A stretch of DNA of 33,911 bases from CAZTJA01 sp964613745 (GTDB taxonomy: Bacteria; Desulfobacterota; Desulfomonilia; Desulfomonilales; Desulfomonilaceae), in the NCBI GenBank assembly GCA_964613745.1, contig CAZTJA010000023.1:1-33911 (forward strand). The letters run 5' to 3'. The stretch's first letter is position 1, and every line of letters begins with the position of its first letter. The notes under the pieces are model-generated. The model had not been told where the DNA came from and made no database searches. It was given only the letters and a program-made list of their open reading frames with translations. This document shows positions 1 to 7,956 of this stretch, piece by piece. The position numbers and the translations under genes were made by a program.

Positions 1-526
1 TTCCTACAGTTCCGATGCCTGTCTCACTGATGTCATGGAGAAAACCCCTGTTATTGGCATGACCCCGTTCCATCACTGAGACCTCGAAATCAATCGTATG
101 CCGATCAATTCCTCTGATTATTTGAGAATCGCCGGTAATTGATTCAAGGCGATAGATATCATCGATTTTTATAGCCTGAGTTTCCAGCAACTTGTCATAA
201 ATCTTTTGGAGTGAATCAGTGGTAAGTGAAAATTTTCTTCTCAGGCCGGAGTCGGACATTCCAGACTTCACATCTGCAACAAAATCCCTCACATTAATTC
301 TGAGTGAGCCGGAACGAGAATGCGTAGGAGTCTCCATGAATCCGAAATGCGCCAGCTCTTTATAGAGATTGCGTAGTCCGTCAGTGGTGAGCCTATACTT
401 CCGCATGAGGGCCTCATCATCAAGTCCGTTCCGTAAGTCCTTCATTACATTTTTGGGATCGACCACTCTGCCGGGCATTATCCGCTCGTGACGAAACGAT
501 TGTATTATTGAGCTGCTGTTTGACAT
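1..526 (-). CDS. PilZ-domain protein with two N-terminal helical repeats (3' end beyond window)
   Basis: The reverse strand is open from an ATG at 526 to the window edge, giving 175 residues without a stop. Residues 22-64 and 77-119 are two copies of a ~43-residue helical repeat (copy 1 has GLDDEALMRKYRLTTDGL, copy 2 has GMSDSGLRRKFSLTTDSL). From about residue 135 a PilZ domain begins, with the c-di-GMP signature RxxxR (RGIDR, 138-142) and DxSxxG (DISETG, 165-170). PilZ domains are c-di-GMP receptors, so a c-di-GMP-responsive protein with a protein-interaction or DNA-binding-like front end is inferred. The gene lies 75 nt downstream of the phosphoribosyltransferase-kinase gene on the same strand and may have its own promoter. 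The Shine-Dalgarno before 526 is weak, and an ATG at 478 is an alternative start. Confidence 0.8.
   Translation of the reverse strand, partial: MSNSSSIIQSFRHERIMPGRVVDPKNVMKDLRNGLDDEALMRKYRLTTDGLRNLYKELAHFGFMETPTHSRSGSLRINVRDFVADVKSGMSDSGLRRKFSLTTDSLQKIYDKLLETQAIKIDDIYRLESITGDSQIIRGIDRHTIDFEVSVMERGHANNRGFLHDISETGIGTVG
170..463 (-). repeat. Tandem ~43-residue helical repeats in the PilZ protein
   Basis: Copy 1 is encoded at 335-463 and copy 2 at 170-298. Aligned positions share D-hydrophobic-[RK]-x-G-[LM] followed by [RK]-[YF]-x-LTTD-x-L-x-x-[IL]-Y-x-[KE]-L. A third copy occurs in the PQQ protein at 20387-20515. This is a protein-level repeat. The DNA has diverged, so duplication is old. Confidence 0.75.
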
Positions 527-549
527 TAATGTGCTGGAAACTATCTCTT

Positions 550-578
550 TACATAACTTGACCGAAATCTCTTTTCAA
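550..578 (-). promoter_or_regulatory. Possible sigma70-type promoter for the PilZ gene
   Basis: Reading the minus strand, TTGAAA (573-578) is followed after 17 nt by TATGTA (550-555), about 25 nt before the PilZ start. The -35 box matches consensus at 5 of 6 positions and the -10 at only 3 of 6. It would let the PilZ gene be transcribed independently of the upstream cluster. This is motif matching only. Confidence 0.35.
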
Positions 579-601
579 GAAAATAAAACCACTTAAAAAG
601 C

Positions 602-2404
602 CTATCCAACTCCCACAACTTGTTTATAAATGAGACTTTTCAGCAAATTCGAGTAATATTGAGAACAAGAGAAGAATTTCTCTCCCTCTTGGGTGTTCGC
701 AAGAACATCTGAGGCAAGTAGGCAATATCCCACTCGATAGGATAAGTATGCGAGAGCATAAAACTTAAGTCGAACGGTAACGTGCACATCGCCTGTAGCG
801 GCAATATAGGATTCGATCAGCCACTGTTGTTGTGACTCCGTAAAATTAAATTCAGAAGATACACCTGCAATATCCCATGCAATGTCCTGACATCCCGGAA
901 AGAAATGATCTGCATGATGATTGGCCACATCAGTCTTAACGTAGCCATCGGCAGTGATAAGCCACTCATGAGGAAGCATTCTGCCGTCAACCTTGACCGC
1001 CGGATACTCAGTAAACATGCTGGGCTCGAATGCAATTTTCCTAAACTTATCGGCCCAATAAGCGCCTACCGATTCCCAAAGGTTTTCAAATATCATTTCG
1101 GACATTTCCTCTAAAGATCGGCACGCGGAGGCTTCATGCTTGGATAAGTAGATGATGTAAGCTGAAATTCTCCTCATCAGTTCCTGCGTAATATCGTTCG
1201 GAGTCAATGGGCGTCCGATGACCAGGTCATAGGAGATGAATCCTTGAGAATATCCATTCAATGCCGGTGCAAAACCGACTTCACCCAGATCATTCGCCAG
1301 TTCCGCAACTGCACGGCCGTACTTTCCGAGTCCTGCAAATTTTGTCATTAGGAGAGGCTTTTTTATGGGAGTAATGCACGCCTGCTTACAAAAGGTAATG
1401 ACTTTTTGAGTATTAAGAGGCTCATCAGACCAAATATATTTGCGTCGCTCATTATTCGGATATACCGGAGGTTTTTCCATTCCGTTATGACATATCACTT
1501 CCCGCCAGGCACCCGCCGAAATATCTAAGTGGTGAGCTTTTCCGAAGCAATCGGATAACTTCCCGGTGTTTATCATTACCTCTTCAAATTCCGTGACAAT
1601 CTTCCTATGCTTGGGCCACCTCTGCTTTGCAGCTTTGGATATCAAACCATCCGTCCCCGGATCCCAAGTAGGGAGAAACAAAATTTTTTGATCCGGGATG
1701 CCTAACTCCGACAATTTTTCTGCTGTAGAGCAAAAAGAAGACCCGCTGAGCCCCGGTCCTTCATCGATTATCAAGAAGTAAGCTCTATCAGACCACGATT
1801 GGAAAAGATCCCTCAAGTCGTTGGAAATATCTAAATGTCTATCGAAAAAGTCGCCCTTGGGACGGACGGTACAGCATTGAACATTGCAGCCAAAAGATTC
1901 TAAAGTCGCAACAACTACCGAACAGAGACTGGTGCCAATGCTACGAATGCCAACGCAAAAAACGAATTCAGCGTGATAGGTATAAAAGAACTTTTTTGCC
2001 GACTCGAAATACATCTCCGGATACAAGCTGTAATAGGCATATCCTTCGGGCACCGTTATGCTGATGATACTCGGCAAATCGTGGTCGTTTAAGTTGTCCA
2101 ATCCTATTAGAAGGTTACTGGTGTGGTCCGGAAGTCTTCTGCGGGTCAAGGATGAAACAAGAATCCGTCCGGCATCGTTCCCAATCTTTCTTGTTAAGCT
2201 AATAATGGGTGAAACGTGATCTTCTACCCCACAGACTGCGTCCGTCAATCCTGATTCCAGTTCGCCGACATCAATTAACAACTCGGTGATTAGTTCAGTA
2301 TCGGCAAGGGAGTCATAATCCGTCAAACGATCGGCGATCCTTCGTATTTTTGTTATCTCAATTTTCGGATTACACGTTCTGCGCAGATCGCCGTAAACTT
2401 TCAT
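602..2404 (-). CDS. Phosphoribosyltransferase-like / kinase-like fusion protein
   Basis: This 600-residue protein has two recognisable parts. In the N-terminal half, residues 211-223 (LIIDEGPGLSGSS) match the PRPP-binding loop of type I phosphoribosyltransferases, preceded by a conserved-looking VGIRSIGTSL (151-160). The C-terminal half looks like a divergent aminoglycoside-phosphotransferase-type kinase: an ATP-lobe-like stretch (FAGLGKYGRAVAELANDL, 356-373), a hinge-like SYDLVIGRPL (391-400), and a catalytic-like region at 479-514 with HEW, KTD and QDIAWDIAG. Its ATG overlaps the stop of the histidine phosphatase gene by one base (TGATG), so translation is probably coupled. It is the last gene of the cluster proper. 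The substrate is unknown. The PRTase call is firm on motif, the kinase call is inference. No signal peptide is visible. Confidence 0.7.
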   Translation of the reverse strand: MKVYGDLRRTCNPKIEITKIRRIADRLTDYDSLADTELITELLIDVGELESGLTDAVCGVEDHVSPIISLTRKIGNDAGRILVSSLTRRRLPDHTSNLLIGLDNLNDHDLPSIISITVPEGYAYYSLYPEMYFESAKKFFYTYHAEFVFCVGIRSIGTSLCSVVVATLESFGCNVQCCTVRPKGDFFDRHLDISNDLRDLFQSWSDRAYFLIIDEGPGLSGSSFCSTAEKLSELGIPDQKILFLPTWDPGTDGLISKAAKQRWPKHRKIVTEFEEVMINTGKLSDCFGKAHHLDISAGAWREVICHNGMEKPPVYPNNERRKYIWSDEPLNTQKVITFCKQACITPIKKPLLMTKFAGLGKYGRAVAELANDLGEVGFAPALNGYSQGFISYDLVIGRPLTPNDITQELMRRISAYIIYLSKHEASACRSLEEMSEMIFENLWESVGAYWADKFRKIAFEPSMFTEYPAVKVDGRMLPHEWLITADGYVKTDVANHHADHFFPGCQDIAWDIAGVSSEFNFTESQQQWLIESYIAATGDVHVTVRLKFYALAYLSYRVGYCLLASDVLANTQEGEKFFSCSQYYSNLLKSLIYKQVVGVG

Positions 2405-3030
2405 CAGGGATTTCCGCCGTTGCCGTTTCCGTTGAGCGGCAAGTTACCGTTATGATTAATACAAAGAAATTCCGCTCCCCATTCTTGGATATTCAACACG
2501 GTCACTCCAGCGGTATCGACGCATATTCTCAGCATATGATCAATTGAAATGCCGGCGTAATATACTATTGCCGACCTTATTGGGTCACAATGACTTACCA
2601 CTGCCACAATTCCCGATGGGTAGCGATCTCTATATTTTTCAATTGCACGTACCATTCTCACTTGAACATCGATGATGTGCTCTCCTCCAGGTATTCGTGT
2701 TCCTGTCCGAAACGAGTGAAAAAGCGGCCACTTCTTCATTAATTTTAGTTCCGCGAATGAATAGCCCGTCCATTCTGCGAAATCCACTTCATTCAGATCA
2801 TGGTCAATTTCCACATCGAGACCGCTTGGTTGAGCCAGAATTTCGGCGGTCTCCAAAGTTCTTTCGAGAGGACTGCTGACAATTGCGTCAAGTTTAACTT
2901 TGAAGAGCCTCTTTGAAAGTTCTTTTACTTCATTCTTTCCCAACTCACTTAAATGAATCCCGGCAATCCTCCCCGGTAATCTGTCTCCTGCAGTACTGTT
3001 TCCGTGTCTTATAAGCAGAAATGTAGTCAT
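2404..3030 (-). CDS. Histidine phosphatase (phosphoglycerate mutase-like) family protein
   Basis: The protein (208 residues) opens with MTTFLLIRHG, the RHG catalytic motif with His9 as the likely phospho-acceptor. It also has SSPLERTLETA (52-62), the acidic FAEW region near 84-87, and a C-terminal VVSHCDP (144-150) supplying the second catalytic His. An in-frame ATG 21 codons upstream exists, but the start at 3030 is preferred: GGAG lies 7 nt before it, and the longer form would run into the preceding acyltransferase gene. The C-terminus is an odd Asn/Gly-rich tail (NGNGNGGNP). The family removes phosphate from small metabolites, sugar phosphates or proteins. In this cluster a sugar-phosphate or inositol-phosphate intermediate is the likely substrate, but that is inference. 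Confidence 0.85.
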   Translation of the reverse strand: MTTFLLIRHGNSTAGDRLPGRIAGIHLSELGKNEVKELSKRLFKVKLDAIVSSPLERTLETAEILAQPSGLDVEIDHDLNEVDFAEWTGYSFAELKLMKKWPLFHSFRTGTRIPGGEHIIDVQVRMVRAIEKYRDRYPSGIVAVVSHCDPIRSAIVYYAGISIDHMLRICVDTAGVTVLNIQEWGAEFLCINHNGNLPLNGNGNGGNP

Positions 3031-3041
3031 TTGAACTCCGT

Positions 3042-4064
3042 CTATCGTCGCCGCATAGAGATTCGGTATCTGATGTATGGTTCGGCGCCCCACATTCTTT
3101 TGTATGGTTCGCTTCCCTTGAGGAAATCGAATTCGCGAAACCCTTTCCTGATAAGCTCGAAAATCACATACAACAAAATGACTCCTCCGGGACTGTATCT
3201 TGCGAATTCCGGATCAAATCCACCTAAGTAGCTGTAAAAGGTCGGCTTCTTAATAAACCCGTAAACGATCGAAATCGTCTTTTCCCCACATTTCAACCTG
3301 AACAAGCCCAGGAGACCTTTTTCTTGTGATCTTGAGATCACCTCTTTATGGAAACAGACTATACGGTTTCCTGACAAGACCCCATTCTGATTCCTCATTT
3401 TCCAAGTTGCACTGTGAAGCCTGACCAGGTCGTTTAAGAACTCCGGAAGTTGTGACTGTTCTGCATATTCAAGTTCCAGGTCACCAAGGTTCGTGAGTGA
3501 CCTAACTGCTTTTCGAATCTTATAGCGATGTTGTGATTGTAATCGTGCTAAAAACTCATCGGGATTTCTTGGAAGATTAATTATCATTCCTTCACTCGAT
3601 TGCTTGAGGACGCCTCCTTGTTTCCGGATTGATCTAATCAAGGGGGTAGACTGAGGCAAATCATCAATATCCAGTAAATCCCATTCGGATCGAGCATTCA
3701 TGAATGTTTCAAACAAATAATCAGTAATTTCTTCGGATCGATTCTCAACCAATCCATCCAGATAGTCGCTGTTACCCATTCCCAAAATGGTTGCGGTAAT
3801 TTTTCCGGCATTACGGCCGTTTCTGATATAGAAAGGAAGCATTCCCTTGAGTTTTTTTCCCTGGCACAGCACTGGAATTGTAAGCTTCCCGTTTCCGAAA
3901 TACTTCCACCATGGTATCAACCATGCCGGTGTTTGAAATGGAGTGCTTTCGCTGGTTTGCCAGATAGACCAGATATTGTCTTCAATTGACTGCAATTGAT
4001 CCATATTCTCAATCAGTGAGATTTGATACGGATATTTATTAATTAGACCAGGTTGAGATGCCAT
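3042..4064 (-). CDS. GNAT/FemAB-like acyltransferase (CelD/BcsL type, Acetyltransf_6)
   Basis: This 340-residue protein has the two-lobed layout of the CelD-like GNAT group. An N-terminal half contains FQTPAWLIPWWKYFG (43-57), and a C-terminal acyl-CoA-binding fold ends with FDFLKGSEPYKRMWGA, the usual closing motif of this family. A central basic segment (SQHRYKIRKAVRSL) is also typical. Members transfer acyl or aminoacyl groups to amines of sugars or peptidoglycan, often in polysaccharide clusters. Here it sits directly after a glycosyltransferase whose 3' end it overlaps by 26 nt, and near a PIG-L deacetylase that would expose an amine. N-acylation of a deacetylated aminosugar is therefore a natural inference. 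The acyl donor cannot be read from the sequence. Confidence 0.8.
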   Translation of the reverse strand: MASQPGLINKYPYQISLIENMDQLQSIEDNIWSIWQTSESTPFQTPAWLIPWWKYFGNGKLTIPVLCQGKKLKGMLPFYIRNGRNAGKITATILGMGNSDYLDGLVENRSEEITDYLFETFMNARSEWDLLDIDDLPQSTPLIRSIRKQGGVLKQSSEGMIINLPRNPDEFLARLQSQHRYKIRKAVRSLTNLGDLELEYAEQSQLPEFLNDLVRLHSATWKMRNQNGVLSGNRIVCFHKEVISRSQEKGLLGLFRLKCGEKTISIVYGFIKKPTFYSYLGGFDPEFARYSPGGVILLYVIFELIRKGFREFDFLKGSEPYKRMWGAEPYIRYRISMRRR

Positions 4065-5124
4065 GAATATCTTTTCCCATGCGAGACCGACCTCGCAAAA
4101 TTTGGAAATATGAGCTCAGATATTTTTCCATCATTTGATCAGCCCTAAATCGCATTTCGGCTGCCTGCCTGCAATCAAAAGGGTTGATATTTTCAATAGA
4201 TTCGATCGCAAGAGCCATTTCGTGCGAATCAGCGACCAAAAAACCCGTCAATCCTTCATGAATTATTTCAGTTAAAGCTCCGTTTTTGAATGCTACGACG
4301 GGTGTTCCCGAGGCGAGTGCTTCCATAGCCACAAGGCTACTCGTTTCCGGAACCAAGCTGGGTATCAGCAGACATGAGGCTGTTCTCAGCAGCTTCTTTT
4401 TCTGCTCAAAGCCTACCGCACCCAAGAAGATTGATTGATCTCCGTCAATTCTAGGGGCTATCTCTTTTTCAAAGTAGTTCCGGTGGGCTTCGAATCCTGC
4501 AACTTCTCCAGCAAGAATAATCCGCTTTTTCGCCAGCTTGGCTGCATCAATCGCAAAGTGATAACCCTTTTCGGGACAAATGCGTCCGAGCGTTAGAACG
4601 AAATCCTTTTTCTGCATGACTGGTTCAAATCTCTCGACAGTTATGCCGTTTTCAATAACGCCCAAGTTATTTAGTGAATTAGGATAAAGTCCCATTTGGG
4701 AATAAGAAACGAAATTGAAGAACAGATTTGCCCTCTTGTATTCGAGTACTTGCGCCGGATAGAATTCAAACGGTAAATGCAACGTTACTAGGACCGGCAA
4801 GTTCGTATCCGGGAAATACCGATAGAAATCCACTCCATGCATGTGGATGATATCAGGATGATAAGTGTTCAAGGCTTCCTGAACTGAATTTTGCAACATT
4901 CCTCTAATTTCGTCATATTTGATGGGAGTGATTACCCCGGTTACCCGAGGTATTGGGAAAAGAGTGCCTGAAATCCTGGAGCCGGTACACGCGACCATTA
5001 AGGAGACGTGGTTTCGAGTCACCAGCATTTTATCGAGAGTACAAAGAATTTGTTCAGCACCGCCGACCGTGTCCTCACTGACAGGCGACAAAGGATAAGC
5101 AATACTAAGTACCTTGAGGCTCAT
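4039..5124 (-). CDS. Family 4 (GT-B) glycosyltransferase
   Basis: At 361 residues this is a full-length GT4 enzyme. The N-terminal domain has the glycine-rich opening VGGAEQIL and IIHMHGVDFYR. The C-terminal nucleotide-sugar domain starts with FVLTLGRICPEKGYHFAI and carries the ExxSLxxxEALASGTPVV signature (PETSSLVAMEALASGTPVV) that contacts the donor. The start overlaps the PIG-L stop by four bases (ATGA), and the 3' end overlaps the acyltransferase gene. GT4 includes MshA, which links GlcNAc to inositol 1-phosphate in mycothiol synthesis, and PIG-A-type enzymes. With an inositol-phosphate synthase in the same cluster, transfer to an inositol acceptor is plausible, but the sequence does not prove the acceptor. 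Confidence 0.88.
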   Translation of the reverse strand: MSLKVLSIAYPLSPVSEDTVGGAEQILCTLDKMLVTRNHVSLMVACTGSRISGTLFPIPRVTGVITPIKYDEIRGMLQNSVQEALNTYHPDIIHMHGVDFYRYFPDTNLPVLVTLHLPFEFYPAQVLEYKRANLFFNFVSYSQMGLYPNSLNNLGVIENGITVERFEPVMQKKDFVLTLGRICPEKGYHFAIDAAKLAKKRIILAGEVAGFEAHRNYFEKEIAPRIDGDQSIFLGAVGFEQKKKLLRTASCLLIPSLVPETSSLVAMEALASGTPVVAFKNGALTEIIHEGLTGFLVADSHEMALAIESIENINPFDCRQAAEMRFRADQMMEKYLSSYFQILRGRSRMGKDIHGISTWSN

Positions 5125-5969
5125 GTATTAGTCTCAAGTCCAAAGAATAAGAGGGCGGTTGCGACCAATTTCCGCCATTCGCATCCTTTAATGCCCCATG
5201 GATACTGTTCATATAATAAGGGACCGTCATGGGGCGGTTCCAAAAAGTTGTAGATTGGAGCAGGGCGGAATCTCTCTACAGCAATGTCGAATGAACGCAG
5301 AAAATCCCGTTGAGTAAAATAGCAATTAAGCATTGCTCTTTTTAGGGCCAGCACTTCCGGAGGAAGAATGAATTTTACCTCATAGGATTTTCCTTTATTG
5401 AGAAAAGATCCGGTAACCATTCTGCCCTGGACTTGGTGATAGGAAGGGAACTCTGTTATTAGGGGCCGATTATTTCCTTTTCGTACGAATAGTTCTGCTG
5501 CGACATGCACAGCAAAAGCAGTGCTGTCGTGGTCGGGATGGCCTCCCTCATATGAGTGAGTTATAATCACGGTAGGATTCGTTTGTTCCAAAAACGAGAC
5601 TAGTTTTCGAACAACATTTATCAGATTAAAAGCGGCTTCTTGATCCACTACTCCTAATTCGAATTCACCCGGTTTCACGTGTCCAATTGACATGGCACAT
5701 TTGAACTCACGTCTTCGAGCTTGAGCGTATTCTCTTCTGGTTCGAAATCCGTCGCGAGAAGCGTCTTCCAGATTCCTGGGGGACCCATCGGTGATATGAA
5801 CAATCTCGATGTTTTTTAACCTCGTCATTAATCCACCGGCTCCCAACACCTCATCATCGGGATGGGAAACGATGATGCTTACCGAATTCCCATTCGCATT
5901 GCCGAAATCAATGATCGTATTAAGCAAGCCTGATTTCGAATTCACGTGAGGTGTGGATACCGGATCCAT
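5121..5969 (-). CDS. PIG-L/LmbE family zinc N-deacetylase
   Basis: The 282-residue protein shows the zinc and catalytic motif SHPDDE (35-40) followed by VLGAGG, and the second zinc motif HPDH (144-147). Both are hallmarks of PIG-L, MshB and BshB enzymes, which remove the N-acetyl group from GlcNAc joined to inositol or malate. The ATG at 5969 is chosen because AAAGG precedes it. It lies 50 nt inside the end of the upstream nucleotidyltransferase gene, so either the overlap is real or a GTG at 5945 is used. There is no signal peptide, so it is probably cytoplasmic. Its place between sugar nucleotide synthesis and a GT4 enzyme suggests it acts on a freshly made aminosugar conjugate. Confidence 0.9.
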   Translation of the reverse strand: MDPVSTPHVNSKSGLLNTIIDFGNANGNSVSIIVSHPDDEVLGAGGLMTRLKNIEIVHITDGSPRNLEDASRDGFRTRREYAQARRREFKCAMSIGHVKPGEFELGVVDQEAAFNLINVVRKLVSFLEQTNPTVIITHSYEGGHPDHDSTAFAVHVAAELFVRKGNNRPLITEFPSYHQVQGRMVTGSFLNKGKSYEVKFILPPEVLALKRAMLNCYFTQRDFLRSFDIAVERFRPAPIYNFLEPPHDGPLLYEQYPWGIKGCEWRKLVATALLFFGLETNT

Positions 5970-6699
5970 CTTCCAACCTTTTTTCGGATAATAGTTTTAT
6001 GGCTTCTCTGTAACCGTGAAGAGTTCCAACATCAACGTATGAGATTCCATATCGTAGGGCTCGAGCCTTACCGCCGGAGTCCAAATATGCATTTACGAGA
6101 GTCCCTAAGAATTCGTCCTTTTTACTGCGAGTCAGCCAAAGAGCATGCAATTTATGAAAAATTGCCCCCGTCATCTTTATCGCTCCCCAAATCCAAAAGG
6201 TTCCTGGATCGGGATGTTTCACCAGTATCTTTGTGACAACCCCGGTCGAATCCACTAAAACGGCATCGAACAGCTCCGGGTGATCTACCGGAAACAGAAG
6301 AAATGAGAGTGATTCATCCGGGAGTTTGGAAAGACCATCCTGGGGAAACCACACAGTATCCGGAAGTCCGATCAATACACTTTCATCAGTCGGGATCACG
6401 TGTATGGCTGAAAAAACGGCATCACATAGTCCTTTGGGCGCTTCTTGGACAACATAACAAAACTTTGCTGCGCCTAATCCGTCAGTGTAATAATTCATGA
6501 TATCGCTTTTTCCCGGTGATATAACTACACAGATTTTCGAAGCTCCTCCGATGATCATGCGTTCCACCAAATACTCGCTGACCGCTCTAGGTCTTTCGAC
6601 CAGATCATCCAGTCTGCTGCCGACCGGCAAAAGCTCTTTTGAGAAGGCCAATGGTTGAATTCTGCTCCCCAGCCCGGCGGCTGGAATGATTCCCCACAT
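5920..6699 (-). CDS. Sugar-phosphate nucleotidyltransferase (RmlA/GalU-like)
   Basis: The protein (259 residues) begins with the nucleotidyltransferase signature: PAAGLGSRIQPLAFSKELLP (6-25), including the G-x-G-x-R nucleotide loop and the K-E-L/M-L-P lysine. Later segments such as LIGLPDTVWF and YVDVGTLHGYREAI fit the product-binding part of RmlA-like folds. These enzymes make NDP-sugars from NTP and a sugar 1-phosphate. The GlmM-like mutase at the head of the cluster could supply the sugar 1-phosphate, and the two glycosyltransferases could use the product. The start lies 1 nt after the CgeB-type gene's stop. At 259 residues it lacks the left-handed beta-helix acyltransferase domain of GlmU. 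Which nucleotide and sugar it uses is not determined. Confidence 0.88.
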   Translation of the reverse strand: MWGIIPAAGLGSRIQPLAFSKELLPVGSRLDDLVERPRAVSEYLVERMIIGGASKICVVISPGKSDIMNYYTDGLGAAKFCYVVQEAPKGLCDAVFSAIHVIPTDESVLIGLPDTVWFPQDGLSKLPDESLSFLLFPVDHPELFDAVLVDSTGVVTKILVKHPDPGTFWIWGAIKMTGAIFHKLHALWLTRSKKDEFLGTLVNAYLDSGGKARALRYGISYVDVGTLHGYREAIKLLSEKRLEDGSGIHTSREFEIRLA

Positions 6700-6700
6700 T

Positions 6701-7831
6701 CTAACCTCCTACACGGGAACTCATTCCCGCAAGTGAGCCTCTCAATTTGGAAGAAGACCTCGAGTTGAAGCCATGCAACAGAAAAATGCTCTCTAACTCT
6801 TTGGCTCTATGATCAGCTGTATGCTCTGAAAGCGCCCTTTTTCTGAAACGGTCTCCAATTGATTGTCTTTCGTGATTGGGTAAATGAAGTAACTCAATGA
6901 CGTCTTCAGGCCTTCGTGCAATGCAAATTTCCGTTTCCGGTTCAAAAAAGAAATCCAGTCCTTCCCAGTAGTCACTTATAACCGGAGTACCGCACGCTGC
7001 GGCTTCGAAGAGCCGGCCGGACGGGCAATATCCCATTTCGGCCATTGCCTTTCTGGTAATATTCAACGTGAACCCGGATGAACCATAAAATGCCGAGTGG
7101 CTGGACGGAGCTACATGTCGCAGATACCAAATGTTCTCTTGCCAAGGAAAATCAATCGGGTACAACGCCCCCCCAAGAATGAATTTGTGATCTGGAAGTT
7201 GCTTGGCCGGCTCTATAAACATCTTTTCTAAAGAAGTCTGGCGATCCGCTGCATACGTCCCAAGATATGAAAAATCACAAAGAAATTCTCGAGACAACAT
7301 CCCGGCAGCATGGGTTTCGGGGTCGACACATCCGTAAAGAGGAACGACATACTTGGCTCCCAAGTCACTTTGAAGGCGTTGTAACGCTTCACCACCCGTA
7401 TAGCTGAGGACAATATCGAAATCGGAAAGACCTTGAGCAGGGAGGTATTCCGGTGGGTTGCCGGATGAATAAGCTTTGATGGTGATGGGAGTGTCAAGGT
7501 CGTAAAAGACATGCAGCCCCGGGACCAGCGAGCAGATCATGTCTGCAGCTTGGACTGCATCAGGGCAGTATGAGGTTACAATGCCTACATCGCTGGATCT
7601 CAGTTTTCTTGTTGCGAACTCGAGGACGTCGGGCAGGCAGTCGTAAAGAACCACGCTCAAATTGCTGAATTCAACTAAATCACGTCGTTCAGCGTAATAG
7701 GGGACATCTCGTTCAAAGAACGTAATGTTGTGGCCGCGGTTCGCAAGAGCTTTGCAGATGCCCCTCCAGATTGTCGCATGTCCATTTCCCCAAGATGAGG
7801 TTATACTCAACCCAAATATTGTTATGTTCAT
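6701..7831 (-). CDS. CgeB-like glycosyltransferase
   Basis: This 376-residue protein resembles the CgeB/spore-maturation type of GT-B glycosyltransferase. The start MNITIFGLSITSSWGNGHAT fits a Rossmann-like first strand. The middle has HVFYDLDTPI and DFDIVLSYTGG. The C-terminal domain contains NITRKAMAEMGYCPSGRLFE and AAACGTPVISDYWEGLDFFF, the donor-sugar loop of the family. It is 125 nt downstream of the glycoside hydrolase-like gene and 1 nt upstream of the nucleotidyltransferase. Family members are poorly characterised. Several lie in glycan or modified-surface clusters. It probably adds one sugar to the cluster's product, with donor and acceptor unknown. Confidence 0.85.
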   Translation of the reverse strand: MNITIFGLSITSSWGNGHATIWRGICKALANRGHNITFFERDVPYYAERRDLVEFSNLSVVLYDCLPDVLEFATRKLRSSDVGIVTSYCPDAVQAADMICSLVPGLHVFYDLDTPITIKAYSSGNPPEYLPAQGLSDFDIVLSYTGGEALQRLQSDLGAKYVVPLYGCVDPETHAAGMLSREFLCDFSYLGTYAADRQTSLEKMFIEPAKQLPDHKFILGGALYPIDFPWQENIWYLRHVAPSSHSAFYGSSGFTLNITRKAMAEMGYCPSGRLFEAAACGTPVISDYWEGLDFFFEPETEICIARRPEDVIELLHLPNHERQSIGDRFRKRALSEHTADHRAKELESIFLLHGFNSRSSSKLRGSLAGMSSRVGG

Positions 7832-7956
7832 GTCGATCCATCAATTAAGAATTCGGCTCGGTTAAATAATTAATTACGAGAAATCAATTTGTTCTGCAGA
7901 TCAGCTACTCTGCAGGATAAGTCAACACGTGCGGATCTTTTGTTCCACCTCGAATA

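Noticed and set aside
7832..7956. Hidden gene or RNA in the 125-nt spacer before the CgeB-type gene
   Set aside because: Only a short CTGCAG inverted pair is visible, too weak to call a terminator or an RNA.
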